From positions 30,877,827 through 30,941,826 of the forward strand of contig OZ022345.1 of the NCBI GenBank assembly GCA_963989245.1: a stretch of DNA of 64,000 bases, read 5' to 3'. The notes below the pieces were generated by a model. It had not been told where the DNA came from and ran no database searches. It saw only the letters and a program-made list of their open reading frames with translations. Numbering within the stretch: position 1 is the stretch's first letter; each line of letters begins with the position of its first letter. Position numbers and translations under genes: made by a program. This DNA is from Nansenia antarctica. Its lineage: Eukaryota > Chordata > Actinopteri > Argentiniformes > Microstomatidae. Positions 61,101 through 63,110 of this stretch are shown one piece after another.

Positions 61101-62065
61101 TGCAACTAGTAATAATAGATAGTTCAGTAATACAATGTCTGTGCGCTTAAAATGTTCGTAGTCCGTATACATGGGGTGTGCTTGGGGATGATAGTCAATT
61201 GTCTACAGTGGGCTTGTTCATGTTCTTCAATGTATGGACATTGCAATCATTGGATTTATCGGGACGTTACCCACTGAGTACTCGGGAACAGTGAATCAGG
61301 AACGGTGCTCAACTCGTCCAGCCTCGCGCTATGTGCAATGAATATTAATATTAAAAGATAAGAATATATATTTGCATGAATATCTATATGATACGAACAA
61401 AGATATATGTAGGCTACATTGTGATGGGTACAGGACAAGGGAGAATACGATATGTGCAGTGTGCACGTATATTCTTTGTGTGCACTCACATTTATGTGAG
61501 GTAATATTTTGATTTATGTTAGTGGAAATAGTATCCATTTCAAAGCGTTTCTCCTGTTTCATCCTTCTGCCAGCGGAGTCGCAGTTGACATTTCTCCAGT
61601 TTCTATGCGTACGCATGGATCACAGTGTGCGTAGCCTAGAGGTGCGCACAGTTTTTATAAATCCCCAAATTGCGGGAAAATTTGCTTACGCACCTTTTGG
61701 GGCGTACGCAAGCTTTATAAATGAGGCCCCTGGTGTTGATGTGGGTGTGGATGCGTTCCAGGTCAACTCCAGGCGAGGACTTTGATTCGTTCCTGCAGAA
61801 TGTCAAGGCCCAATCAGAAGCCTTCAGGGGCAGCTGTGAGTCTCACACACACACACACACACACACATGCAATCCCACACACACACACTCAGAATATATG
61901 CCTCGATCATATACACACAATATACACAACATGTACACTCAACATATCGTGTGTGTGTGTGTGTGTGTGTGTGTGTAGTGACTCCTAACACAGAGAGCAG
62001 CTGGGACTTCCCCACCAGGTCCAACGATGACGCCTCTCTGGACCTGGAATGGGAGGACGAGGAAG
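13857..62065 (+). CDS. ap1ar: AP-1 complex-associated regulatory protein (gadkin / gamma-BAR), 3' end beyond window
   Basis: The only host gene I can support. Ten exons joined by GT-AG introns give one frame of 198 codons plus one base. Shared motifs with vertebrate AP1AR, in order: MG-x-C start, SKYFR...GEH-TIE, FENLVESD, ESPG, a coiled coil with EEEL and AAQR, DF-S---N-K-Q-E-FR-S, LTPNTESS, SLDLEWEDEEG. Known role of the family: a palmitoylated protein of trans-Golgi and endosomal vesicles that binds clathrin adaptor AP-1, links vesicles to kinesin-1, and restrains Arp2/3. The LEWED motif is the kinesin light chain binding tryptophan-acidic type. The family is about 300 residues, so about 100 C-terminal residues lie to the right. 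Exons 7 and 8 match least and are the weakest part. The gene is expanded to more than 48 kb by repeats. Confidence 0.88.
14128..14250 (-). repeat. (TAA)n microsatellite and inverted repeat-element tail
   Basis: Pure TAA run, then tgtgtagcgcttttcctgca aacgttgcagctcaaagtgc. The same tail occurs in the opposite direction at 21768-21848, where it also ends in (ATT)n, so this is the 3' end of an interspersed element. Confidence 0.7.
14245..14470. repeat. (GA)n / GACA purine-rich microsatellite
   Basis: GA runs with gatggagacagagacagag interruptions, in ap1ar intron 1. Confidence 0.95.
14788..14836 (+). CDS. ap1ar: ap1ar exon 2
   Basis: Acceptor ttcccttcag|A, donor GAG|GTACCT. With the two bases from exon 1 it reads GSKYFRSSTTGEHYTIE (17 codons, phase 0 exit). 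SKYFR and GEH-TIE are conserved in vertebrate AP1AR. Confidence 0.92.
14837..15438. repeat. CCCTGTCCTGAC / CCCTAA minisatellite at the start of intron 2
   Basis: Starts at the exon 2 donor (gtacctaaccctgaccctg) and runs 600 bp in degenerate 6- and 12-bp units (CCTAAC, CCTGAC, CCTGTC). It continues at 30139-30264, so a 14.7-kb composite has split one array. Confidence 0.95.
16160..16184. repeat. (GT)n target of a hAT insertion
   Basis: GT run ending GTGTGTAT directly before the hAT end. It resumes at 18102. The flanking sequences (gagctgataatctttcagtg and gagctgattatctttgtgtg) are duplicated at 16105-16160 and 18183-18240. Confidence 0.8.
16491..16600. repeat. (GT)n-(CTGT)n microsatellite
   Basis: GT run followed by CTGT units with tctttctgtgtctgtatgtc interruptions. 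Confidence 0.95.
16906..17211 (-). pseudogene. hAT transposase N-terminal BED zinc finger
   Basis: Reads SFIWNYFGFKPDREGKA, then CRRCNHAIQAKGGNTSNLIK and HLQCRH: a complete BED finger (aromatic WNYFGF, CxxC, HxxxxH) at about residues 37-90 of the frame. The catalytic domain expected downstream (towards lower coordinates on the minus strand) is not present, so this is an internally deleted hAT gene. Confidence 0.85.
17297..17901. mobile_element. Non-autonomous hAT element (605 bp)
   Basis: The ends are TAGGGCTGGGCAT and ATGCCCACCCCTA, flanked by a perfect 8-bp duplication GTCGCGAG (17289-17296 and 17902-17909). Many TATCGAT motifs lie near both ends. There is no coding frame. It sits in the 5' part of the surrounding hAT. 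Confidence 0.93.
19411..20215 (-). mobile_element. L2/CR1-group LINE, 5'-truncated
   Basis: On the minus strand, ends with ttttaatctcaatgtgactt cctggtaaaataaaggt and a T-rich tail (19411-19460). The same tail occurs at 44345-44445 (+). It interrupts the ZBED hAT at 19323-20936. Confidence 0.8.
19635..20215 (-). pseudogene. LINE reverse transcriptase C-terminal region
   Basis: Reads KRTVGFLYRFKSCFSLASRK, LSQLDYGDTVY, SVLRYITNSAFRTHHCTLYS, LVGWPSLSVRR and, after a frame change near 19735, SLSYYGPWSWNDLQTTFKLE. This is the thumb and post-RT region common to fish L2/CR1-group LINEs. The catalytic YADD region is missing because of 5' truncation. Confidence 0.8.
20400..20690 (+). pseudogene. ZBED-type hAT transposase, N-terminal part
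   Basis: ATG at 20400. SAVWGEYDNKGKKTVDRNIT then ICKLCLKRVPYANGCTSNMK and QHIRRYH form a BED finger (CxxC, HxxxxH). The frame is open to about 20700 and then leaves coding sequence; the element ends 240 bp later, so most of the transposase is deleted. Confidence 0.85.
21291..21632 (-). pseudogene. ZNF862/C17orf113-like hAT zinc-finger fragment
   Basis: FCSPCKKSGRNNGFMRGATN then MRMSALTDHSRCSDHISAV has the Cys-x2-Cys ... His-x4-5-His spacing of the TTF-type finger at the start of ZNF862/C17orf113-like hAT proteins. The rest of the frame is helical and less clear. The catalytic domain is absent. Confidence 0.6.
21768..21848 (+). mobile_element. Interspersed-element 3' tail
   Basis: gagctgcaacgtttgcaggt, aaagcgct, aataaaagttatt and (ATT)n. 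Matches the reverse of 14160-14250. Confidence 0.65.
21861..21961. mobile_element. 101-bp hAT-type MITE
   Basis: CAGGGTTGCCAGATGGG and CCCATCTGGCAACCCTG are exact inverses. Flanks are CCGCTACG and CCGCTAGG (7/8). Compact and non-coding. Confidence 0.9.
22243..23433. repeat. AT-rich dispersed repeat, copy 1 (left part)
   Basis: Non-coding. Segments recur elsewhere: about 22840-23010 at 51010-51235, 23100-23270 at 58860-59060 and again at 59390-59500, and 22630-22800 at 24370-24560. These look like collinear pieces of one long non-coding repeat, probably the body of the large hAT composite. Confidence 0.6.
23434..23869. mobile_element. 436-bp hAT MITE
   Basis: TAGGGATGCACGATAT and ATATCGTGCATCCCTA are exact inverses, flanked by the perfect 8-bp duplication ATGATATA (23426-23433 and 23870-23877). 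CGATA(CCGATA) repeats are sub-terminal. Confidence 0.95.
23878..25115. repeat. AT-rich dispersed repeat, copy 1 (middle part)
   Basis: No coding signal. 24370-24560 repeats 22630-22800 in the same direction. 24655-24760 matches 59150-59230 (acaatcacttgatgta, tcgtttccgatca). Two adjacent related units, caccacttgaagggccatgt and caccacttgaagggttatgt, lie at about 25050 and 25083. Confidence 0.5.
25116..25763. mobile_element. pogo-type non-autonomous element with a perfect hairpin
   Basis: CCGTATTTTCCGGACTATAA and its inverse, each next to TA. Just inside the left end a 28-bp arm (25128-25155) is followed, after 8 bases, by its exact reverse complement (25164-25191). It shares its terminal sequence type with the pogo element at 26378-27915, which carries a CENP-B-like domain. 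Confidence 0.8.
25764..26377. other. Gene-free spacer between the two pogo elements
   Basis: Contains the tail gggacaataaagtataatca and (ATCA)n, typical of a LINE/SINE 3' end (25918-25958). 26075-26160 (gtatattatggcagtttct, cccgttctgttgttcaaaga) repeats 23875-23935. No gene. Confidence 0.5.
26378..27915 (+). mobile_element. pogo-type (Tc1/mariner superfamily) element
   Basis: CCGTATTTTCCGCACTATAA at the left and its inverse with one change at the right, both next to TA (26376-26377, 27916-27917). GGCGCACC/GGTGCGCC sub-terminal motifs occur at both ends. It encodes one CENP-B-like DNA-binding segment and is otherwise non-coding. Confidence 0.85.
26694..26849 (+). pseudogene. pogo transposase CENP-B-type helix-turn-helix
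   Basis: 52 codons: RWPQLEDKLEQWVVEQRAAS, RSVSTVTIRMKATALARDMN, then IDEFRGGPSWCF. This matches the second (Tc5/CENP-B) helix-turn-helix of pogo-family transposases (WP.LE..L..WV...R, S.....I...A..LA....., F..S..W..F). No DDE domain follows. This domain is what assigns the flanking inverted repeats to the pogo group. Confidence 0.8.
27918..28193. repeat. Dispersed repeat flank, left of Tc1
   Basis: actcccgcagtctcgatcaa, a TA run and aactttatgcatttttagag match 59960-60480. This is the left half of a site that is uninterrupted at 60455-60620. Confidence 0.75.
28194..29820 (+). mobile_element. Tc1 transposon, complete length
   Basis: 1627 bp. CAGTATATCTCAAAAGTGAG at both ends, inverted, each next to TA. 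Long inverted arms (about 200 bp) contain a second internal copy of aaaagtgagtacaccc (28389), the IR/DR arrangement of fish Tc1 elements. It is interrupted only by small indels. 30599-40424 is a second copy in the opposite orientation. Confidence 0.95.
28547..29575 (+). pseudogene. Tc1 transposase (DD34E) with two frameshifts
   Basis: N-terminal paired-type helix-turn-helices (LSERLKKRIIALHKDGLGYK, NTLKMSCSTVAKIIQRF, GRPKKLSPRAQRH), then the DDE domain: WSDETKINLFGSDG (first Asp), VFQHDNDPKHTSKM (second Asp), PDLNPIEHMWG (Glu). Compared with the copy at 30599-40424, this copy lost 8 bases near 28848 (between two GTCAG repeats) and gained 4 near 29067. The frame breaks twice, so the protein is not made whole. 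All catalytic residues remain. Confidence 0.95.
29823..30138. repeat. Dispersed repeat flank and right end of the hAT composite
   Basis: cttgtcattttctcttcttg to gcgctaaaagtaggt matches 60487-60605. From about 30040 the hAT sub-terminal motifs (taccgatttaagtaccg, ggtaccggtag) begin. Confidence 0.75.
30139..30264. repeat. CCCTGTCCTGAC minisatellite, right part
   Basis: Continuation of the 14837-15438 array on the far side of the hAT composite. A (GT)n run (30300-30368) follows. Confidence 0.9.
30371..30598 (+). mobile_element. tRNA-derived SINE (5' part, split by Tc1)
   Basis: Head with B box ggcggtttgagccccggctg, the fixed body cacatgtcgaagtgtccttg ggcaagacactgaaaccc, then gcgccttgcatggtagc and the tail gttgtaaagcgctttggata. 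The last bases of the tail continue at 40427 (tataagtcagtccattta), so a Tc1 inserted at a TA in the tail. Confidence 0.88.
31141..32282 (-). mobile_element. CR1/Rex1-like LINE, 5'-truncated
   Basis: On the minus strand it ends with tgacaataaagtccattcat and an (ATTC)n tail at 31141. The target is ...CATG in the Tc1 transposase. At the 5' junction (about 32255-32306) the target sequence GGAAAACTGCCCTAAAAAA is present twice, separated by acagttttccatgtt. Confidence 0.85.
31518..32270 (-). pseudogene. LINE reverse transcriptase, C-terminal part
   Basis: FADDTTVVGCISGGDEAAY (the catalytic A-D-D) and KCKVNN..LNKSKTQEIIVDFRR-type sequence at 31990-32250, then, after a stop and frame change, TYGICNWFSSCTTAERNALQ, RVVRTAQKITGAPHPSLEEL and LPSKRRFRTLAAKTNRLKNC to 31518. 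This is the fingers/thumb and post-RT region of fish CR1/Rex1-like LINEs. Confidence 0.85.
34965..35560 (-). mobile_element. L2/CR1-group LINE, 5'-truncated, inside element X
   Basis: Minus strand; 3' tail at 34965-35020 (reads agctcaatgtgtttcttacc and tgtataaataaaggtt, then a T-rich run on +). Absent from element X copy 2, where ctgtggcgtctggtgggc follows directly. Confidence 0.8.
35159..35545 (-). pseudogene. LINE reverse transcriptase C-terminal fragment
   Basis: LYSLVNWSSLSIRRTLHCYT, FIYKSILGLLPSYLSNHLSC, RAFSFAAPSSWNSLQQSLKL: the same post-RT region as 19635-20215, here without frame breaks to the stop. Confidence 0.85.
35560..36184 (-). pseudogene. Element X protein fragment (family not identified)
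   Basis: Two minus-strand frames in succession. The upstream one (36184-35864) has ERRRSVNSFRRLWKTLVPHI and TDLCWECQRNNYQVFRSANL with CxxC. The downstream one (35847-35608) has PPGLDVDRQKYLFDKIREFC. I have seen this combination in repeat-encoded proteins of fish, but I cannot name the family with confidence. There is no recognisable catalytic motif. The frames are separated by a shift. Confidence 0.45.
36262..36560. repeat. (GT)n and (CT)n microsatellites
   Basis: Two GT tracts (36262-36335, 36418-36470) separated by unique sequence, then a CT tract (36480-36560). Three near-identical cttctagtagccttacacac units precede them (36180-36260). Confidence 0.95.
36735..36930. repeat. GT-rich minisatellite, unit actgtctacatccctgtgtg + (TG)n
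   Basis: Four to five copies of a 50-60 bp unit with tctgtgtgtg runs. Cys/Val-rich frames are read-through. Confidence 0.95.
39378..39459 (+). mobile_element. Short CR1/Rex1-like LINE tail in L1 ORF2
   Basis: TTTCGTTGTTTGGTACCTGT, GCAATGACAATAAAG and (CATT)n. Homologous L1 coding resumes right after it. Confidence 0.88.
40427..40455 (+). mobile_element. SINE tail end, right of the Tc1
   Basis: tataagtcagtccatttatg completes GCGCTATATA...GTCCATTTA of the SINE at 30371. Confidence 0.75.
40520..40546 (+). CDS. ap1ar: ap1ar exon 3 (27-nt microexon)
   Basis: Acceptor ctctcctcag|T, donor GAC|GTAAGT. Reads FENLVESDD in phase 0, nearly identical to the vertebrate FENLVESDE. It lies 25.7 kb from exon 2. 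Confidence 0.93.
40547..40815. repeat. 28-bp minisatellite at the start of intron 3, left part
   Basis: Starts within 10 bases of the exon 3 donor. Unit CATAGAAACAACATTG + TCGTACGGTAAC, about 9 copies. Resumes at 41952-41990 after a hAT insertion. Confidence 0.95.
40816..41951. mobile_element. hAT-like non-autonomous element in intron 3
   Basis: CAGTGTTTCCCCTA and TAGGGGAAACACTG are exact inverses. Flanked by CCATA on both sides (40811-40815, 41952-41956). It splits the 28-bp minisatellite. The interior has runs of C and G near both ends (aaccccccgccccccc; ctgggggggggggggtcc) and no coding frame. Confidence 0.88.
42064..42089 (+). CDS. ap1ar: ap1ar exon 4 (26-nt microexon)
   Basis: Acceptor gatttcag|G, donor AAG|GTATGT. 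Reads AESPGPCP plus two bases. ESPG is conserved. Confidence 0.88.
42098..42141. repeat. (GT)n at the start of intron 4
   Basis: Starts 8 bases after the exon 4 donor. Its natural partner is the (GT)n before exon 5 (46510-46580); the hAT at 42142-46509 separates them. Confidence 0.95.
42345..43046. repeat. 17-bp minisatellite TGTAGCTGCCTTGTCAA, left part
   Basis: About 41 copies with variants TATAGCTG.., TGTATGCTG.., TGTCTGCTG... Interrupted at GTGTCAAT by a hAT MITE. Confidence 0.97.
43047..44522. mobile_element. Non-autonomous hAT element inside the 17-bp array
   Basis: TAGGGCTGCACGAT and ATCGTGCAGCCCTA are exact inverses, flanked by the perfect 8-bp duplication GTGTCAAT (43039-43046, 44523-44530), which is part of the array unit. 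GCGATT motifs are sub-terminal. 1.48 kb, non-coding. A LINE tail with a long poly-A is at 44345-44445. Confidence 0.96.
44345..44445 (+). mobile_element. L2/CR1-group LINE 3' tail with poly-A
   Basis: aaaagaggttttaatctcaa tgtgacttcctggtcaaata and about 40 A. Same tail as 19411-19500 (minus). Confidence 0.8.
44523..45745. repeat. 17-bp minisatellite TGTAGCTGCCTTGTCAA, right part
   Basis: About 72 copies with the same variants plus a repeated block ending in gccttgccaatg. Confidence 0.97.
45780..45905 (+). mobile_element. SINE body and tail fragment
   Basis: gcccttgggtaaggcactta gccctcagttactccagggg, then taattgtaaatcgctttgga taaaagcgtctgctaaatgg: the conserved body and tail of a fish tRNA-type SINE without its head. 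Confidence 0.8.
45906..46509. other. Right interior of the hAT-like element
   Basis: AT-rich, no coding frame. Ends in the ggacaagtaa...caagccctg sub-terminal region. Confidence 0.5.
46510..46580. repeat. (GT)n before exon 5
   Basis: GT run replaces the pyrimidine tract: (GT)n-tgttgccag|exon 5. Confidence 0.95.
46587..46683 (+). CDS. ap1ar: ap1ar exon 5
   Basis: Acceptor (gt)n-tgttgccag|G, donor CAG|GTAGGA. Completes Arg and reads VISEGELVHLKEHRYAAITD then QQAALDLQLQAQ, aligning with the vertebrate segment T-EEI-DL-E-HY--I--KQ--LD. The start of the helical coiled-coil region. Confidence 0.93.
46690..46840. repeat. CCTCTAACCCTGAC minisatellite at the start of intron 5
   Basis: Begins 7 bases after the exon 5 donor. 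12-14 bp units ending in CAGT units (46839-46860). Related in sequence to the intron 2 array. Confidence 0.93.
47066..47164 (+). CDS. ap1ar: ap1ar exon 6 (coiled coil)
   Basis: Acceptor gtgatcag|T, donor GAG|GTGAGA; 33 codons. LEAEEEELRQEEELRNAAQR then QAAMLARQRRLQE: a highly charged helix equivalent to the EEKLRLEEEALYAAQREAAR segment of vertebrate AP1AR. Confidence 0.93.
47171..47860. repeat. CCTCACCTGC minisatellite at the start of intron 6
   Basis: Units CCTGCCCTCACCTCACCTGC and CCTTCACCTGC, then CACCTCCCCCCCTCCTCCTT (47700-47850). Starts within 20 bases of the exon 6 donor. CTCACCTC is the exact complement of GAGGTGAG at that donor. Confidence 0.96.
47900..47926 (+). CDS. ap1ar: ap1ar exon 7 (27 nt, tentative)
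   Basis: Reads QHLTCSESE in phase 0 from acceptor cagctcag|CAAC to donor GAG|GTAGTG. A second AG five bases upstream (47894) would put exon 8 out of frame into a TGA, so the downstream AG is preferred. The protein match here is weak (a variable region in the family), so the exon rests on splice sites and phase. Confidence 0.55.
47927..48870. repeat. GTAGTGAGGTAGTGTGTG minisatellite covering intron 7
   Basis: The whole intron (about 950 bp) is built from TGTGTGGTAGTGAGGTAGTG units with variable (TG)n. It starts at the exon 7 donor itself (GAG|GTAGTG). Long His/Thr frames on the minus strand are read-through. Confidence 0.97.
48878..48915 (+). CDS. ap1ar: ap1ar exon 8 (38 or 35 nt, tentative)
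   Basis: Acceptor tctccagcag is a tandem NAGNAG, so the exon can start at 48878 (QGTLRRAEGSQP) or 48881 (one Gln less) without changing frame. Donor ACG|GTGAGG. Only this frame leaves phase 2, which exon 9 requires. The other two frames give a stop or the wrong phase. Confidence 0.55.
48929..49315. repeat. (CA)n with CCACA/GCAC variants at the start of intron 8
   Basis: Starts 13 bases after the exon 8 donor. Interrupted by a LINE fragment. A shorter (AC)n continues at 50291-50330. Confidence 0.97.
49316..50290 (-). mobile_element. REL-endonuclease LINE (R4/Dong/Rex6-like), 3' part, inserted in (AC)n
   Basis: Minus strand. The 3' end aataaagtattcaaa abuts (TG)n at 49315; the 5' end abuts (TG)n at 50291. 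Both flanks are the same dinucleotide repeat. Only the C-terminal coding part remains. Confidence 0.78.
49396..50287 (-). pseudogene. LINE C-terminal zinc finger and restriction-like endonuclease domain
   Basis: Reads STWYPHTHSPFCLNHQDSQH, SIAHITNGC and YIARHDRIVEIV: the CxxxC/H..H..C finger followed by the RHD.IV motif of R2/R4-type LINEs. Then NTPDVIFVDTSHKEVLIIEV with GCPFDLYMDQTFQDKYIKYQ: the PD...(E)xxx...K active-site pattern of the restriction-like endonuclease. The frame is open to a stop at 49396. The first 15 residues (CVCVCV) are microsatellite. The reverse transcriptase is missing, so the copy is 5'-truncated. Confidence 0.78.
50345..50720 (+). mobile_element. Harbinger-like arm, left copy
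   Basis: attcggatttataaaa, then gtttcccgcaaatttgggat ttataaaa, gtgcgcacctct and atgcgtacgcatagaaactg. From about 50470 it is an inverted copy of 61480-61700. An ATG at 50592 reads MSNCDSAGRRMKEEKRFEMD in both arms. Confidence 0.6.
50721..51239. repeat. AT-rich dispersed repeat, copy 2 (left part)
   Basis: 51010-51235 matches 22805-23000 (tgtattaattattttgtttg, gaataaactgtctcttgcca, gatctactagaactggagcg). The match breaks at the start of element X copy 2. Confidence 0.75.
52173..52383 (-). pseudogene. L1 ORF1, N-terminal part, inverted
   Basis: Starts MASRTRKNKDPLVMPMDGDE and continues LEATLKRYFNTAEKNSNDRF and LETQLGSMEATLTKHDKEIK, the beginning of the ORF1 coiled coil. It faces away from the rest of ORF1. 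The 5' UTR (aagatggcggagtagaagcc on the minus strand) lies at 52384-52525. Confidence 0.88.
52530..53117 (+). pseudogene. L1 ORF1, remainder (coiled coil, RRM, C-terminal domain)
   Basis: SAQLETKLASFEDRNRRDNL with RMINLKEGEE is the coiled-coil/RRM junction of L1 ORF1 proteins (E.R.RR.NLR..G..E). FLRFTDRDRILQESRK and IRFAADYSEYTSKLRR belong to the C-terminal RNA-binding domain. Open to the stop at 53117; only the inverted N-terminus breaks it. Confidence 0.88.
53118..54199. other. ORF1-ORF2 spacer of the L1, with a G-rich tract
   Basis: 1.1 kb non-coding. 53765-53935 is strongly G-rich on + (ggaggggggaggttgggtgg; ttttttgggggggttgggga; tgggggggttgggggggagg) with G-quadruplex potential. Confidence 0.6.
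54200..57982 (+). pseudogene. L1 ORF2 (endonuclease, reverse transcriptase, zinc knuckle), three frame breaks
   Basis: ATG at 54200. Endonuclease: FITYNVKGMGG, VAFLQESHL, then after a G-run frameshift near 54610 DFNCILDANLDRSSTT, YSRIDFFFVS and LSDHSALLF. Reverse transcriptase: KGKAPGLDGLPVEFYRQF; a second shift in an A-run near 55745; CASYRPVSLLNVDYKI, DQTGFVHGRLLSDNIRR, IDAEKAFDRLEW, GTRQGCPMSPSLFALAIEAL and catalytic YADDILLY. A third break lies near 56985. C-terminal CWRCKKQKGEFYHMFWSC knuckle. All key residues are present and the breaks are single-base, so the copy is young but dead. Confidence 0.95.
58057..58108. repeat. (GT)n microsatellite in the L1 3' region
   Basis: GT run with tttgtg interruption. 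A 46-bp relic of a hAT MITE (tagggatgcacgg ... gcgcatcccta) precedes it at about 57999-58047. A G-run is at 58185-58210. Confidence 0.85.
58865..60620. repeat. AT-rich dispersed repeat, copy 2 (right part), with Tc1-free site
   Basis: Collinear with parts of 23095-30000. Includes cgttccagctagtcaactcg, acaatcacttgatgtaatgg, cccgatcaatctcctctcca and, at 60455-60605, the uninterrupted form of the site that carries Tc1 at 28194. The block actcctgcagtcccgatcaa/ctcccgcagtctcaatcaat is itself duplicated (about 59970 and 60310). A LINE-type tail (caagtttcaagtttatttgt) lies at 60040-60110. No gene. Confidence 0.7.
60621..61479. other. AT-rich gene-free sequence
   Basis: No open frame with a recognisable product and no repeat identified by eye. 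Confidence 0.4.
61480..61732 (-). mobile_element. Harbinger-like arm, right copy
   Basis: On the minus strand starts GGGGCCTCATTTATAAAGCT TGCGTACGCCCC, typical of Harbinger-type termini, then parallels 50470-50720. Ends about 30 bp before ap1ar exon 9. Confidence 0.6.
61762..61835 (+). CDS. ap1ar: ap1ar exon 9
   Basis: Acceptor gcgttccag|G, donor AGCT|GTGAGT. Reads STPGEDFDSFLQNVKAQSEA then FRGS, aligning with the vertebrate SSGPEDDFES-L-NMKSQYEVFRSS. Phase 2 in, phase 1 out. The acceptor has a poor pyrimidine tract and sits 30 bp from a transposon end. Confidence 0.9.
61836..61978 (+). other. ap1ar intron 9: 143-nt intron with (AC)n and (GT)n at its ends
   Basis: (CA)n at 61843-61867 and 61875-61889 near the donor, (GT)n at 61949-61976 directly against the acceptor AG. 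The two are complementary in the transcript. There is no ordinary polypyrimidine tract. Confidence 0.9.
61979..62065 (+). CDS. ap1ar: ap1ar exon 10 (tryptophan-acidic motif)
   Basis: Acceptor (gt)n-tag|TG, donor AAG|GTAGGC. Reads LTPNTESSWDFPTRSNDDAS then LDLEWEDEE and the first base of the next codon. LTPNTESS and SLDLEWEDEEG are almost identical to vertebrate AP1AR. LEWED fits the kinesin light chain tryptophan-acidic consensus. Downstream exons are outside the window. Confidence 0.95.
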
Positions 62066-62225
62066 GTAGGCTGGGGGGGGGGGGGGTGGTGTGTGGTGTG
62101 AGTGTGAGTGCGAGTGTGTGTGCTGTGGTGTGGTGTGGTGTGGTGTGTGTGCTGTGGTGTGGTGTGGTGTGTGTGCTGTGGTGTGGTGTGGTGTGGTGTG
62201 ATGTGGTGTGTGTAAGTGTGAGATG
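62066..62225. repeat. G-run and GTGTGGTGTG repeat at the start of intron 10
   Basis: Donor gtaggct, then 13 G, then GTGTGGTGTG units with gtgtgctgtggtgtggtgtg blocks. Confidence 0.95.
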
Positions 62226-62247
62226 TGGTGTGTTTGTTCTCTTCCCC

Positions 62248-62336
62248 AGTCAGTCTCTCATGTGGGGTCCCACAGGGTTGCATCCTGGGTCCAATCATGT
62301 TCTCACAGCTTTATCTCCCCCTGAAACTAAATGAAT
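62248..62336 (+). pseudogene. L2-type LINE reverse transcriptase scrap
   Basis: SLSCGVPQGCILGPIMFSQL then YLPLKLNE-stop: the conserved GVPQGSILGP block of L2-group reverse transcriptases, about 28 codons only. Confidence 0.75.
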
Positions 62337-62587
62337 GAGGTGAAATGTTTGTTGTTGATGTTTGCTGGCAAAACTGCACACCTGTAGGGATCTAAAGAAA
62401 TGAGATTTGGGATATTGTGTCTTTACCTAGAGTGTCAAAGGAGGCAAATACACCATCAAAAAAACCAAGGCCATTTCTATGCCATAAGTTACATTCAGTT
62501 AAATGCTGTATCAATTAGTGATGATGGGAAGAGATGATTAGAAGATAGTGGGGAAAAAATACTGGTTTGACAGAGGTCAAAACTTTT
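62337..62587. other. Unassigned sequence
   Basis: No gene or repeat recognised. Confidence 0.35.
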
Positions 62588-63110
62588 CCTAAATTGAGAC
62601 CATATTTACATTTACATTTACATTTTTGGCATTTAGCAGACGCCTTATTCCAAAGCGACTTACAATCAATACATTTGAATACTAAGCATGTGAATCAGCA
62701 GTCCACTATTCGTTGCAGGAAGAGTACTCTAGCTCGGGCCCGGGGCCACTGATAGAAGGAAAAACCTTCTCCCTATTATCGCCTTCTACTAAAACTTTTT
62801 TTTTATTTTAATTTTTTATTTTTTATATTACTGGAGAAACTGAGAAACAGTACAAGGGGGGCAGTAGAAGTTCTTAGGGACACAGTAGAGGGGAAAGCGG
62901 GTGTCTTTAGGAGACGTAGTGGTGAGGGTCAGAAGATGTCTCAGGAGGAGCAGTTAAGATGTAACCTGAAGAGATGGGTCTTCAGTCTACGACGGAAGAT
63001 GGGAAGTGACTCTGCCGTTCTGACAGCCGTGGGGAGCTCATTCCACCAGCGGGGAGCCAGTGTTGTGAAGAGACGTGATCGGGCAGCCCGACTGTATTTT
63101 CAGGGATGAT
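62588..63110 (-). mobile_element. Interspersed element with inverted L2/SINE-type tail
   Basis: (ATTTAC)n, then ggcatttagcagacgcctta ttccaaagcgacttacaat, the inverse of the tail CTTTGGATAAAAGCGTCTGCT. The body includes aagagatgggtcttcagtct acgacggaagatgggaagtg and ggggagctcattccaccagc, a sequence widespread in fish genomes. The family name is not certain. Confidence 0.65.
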
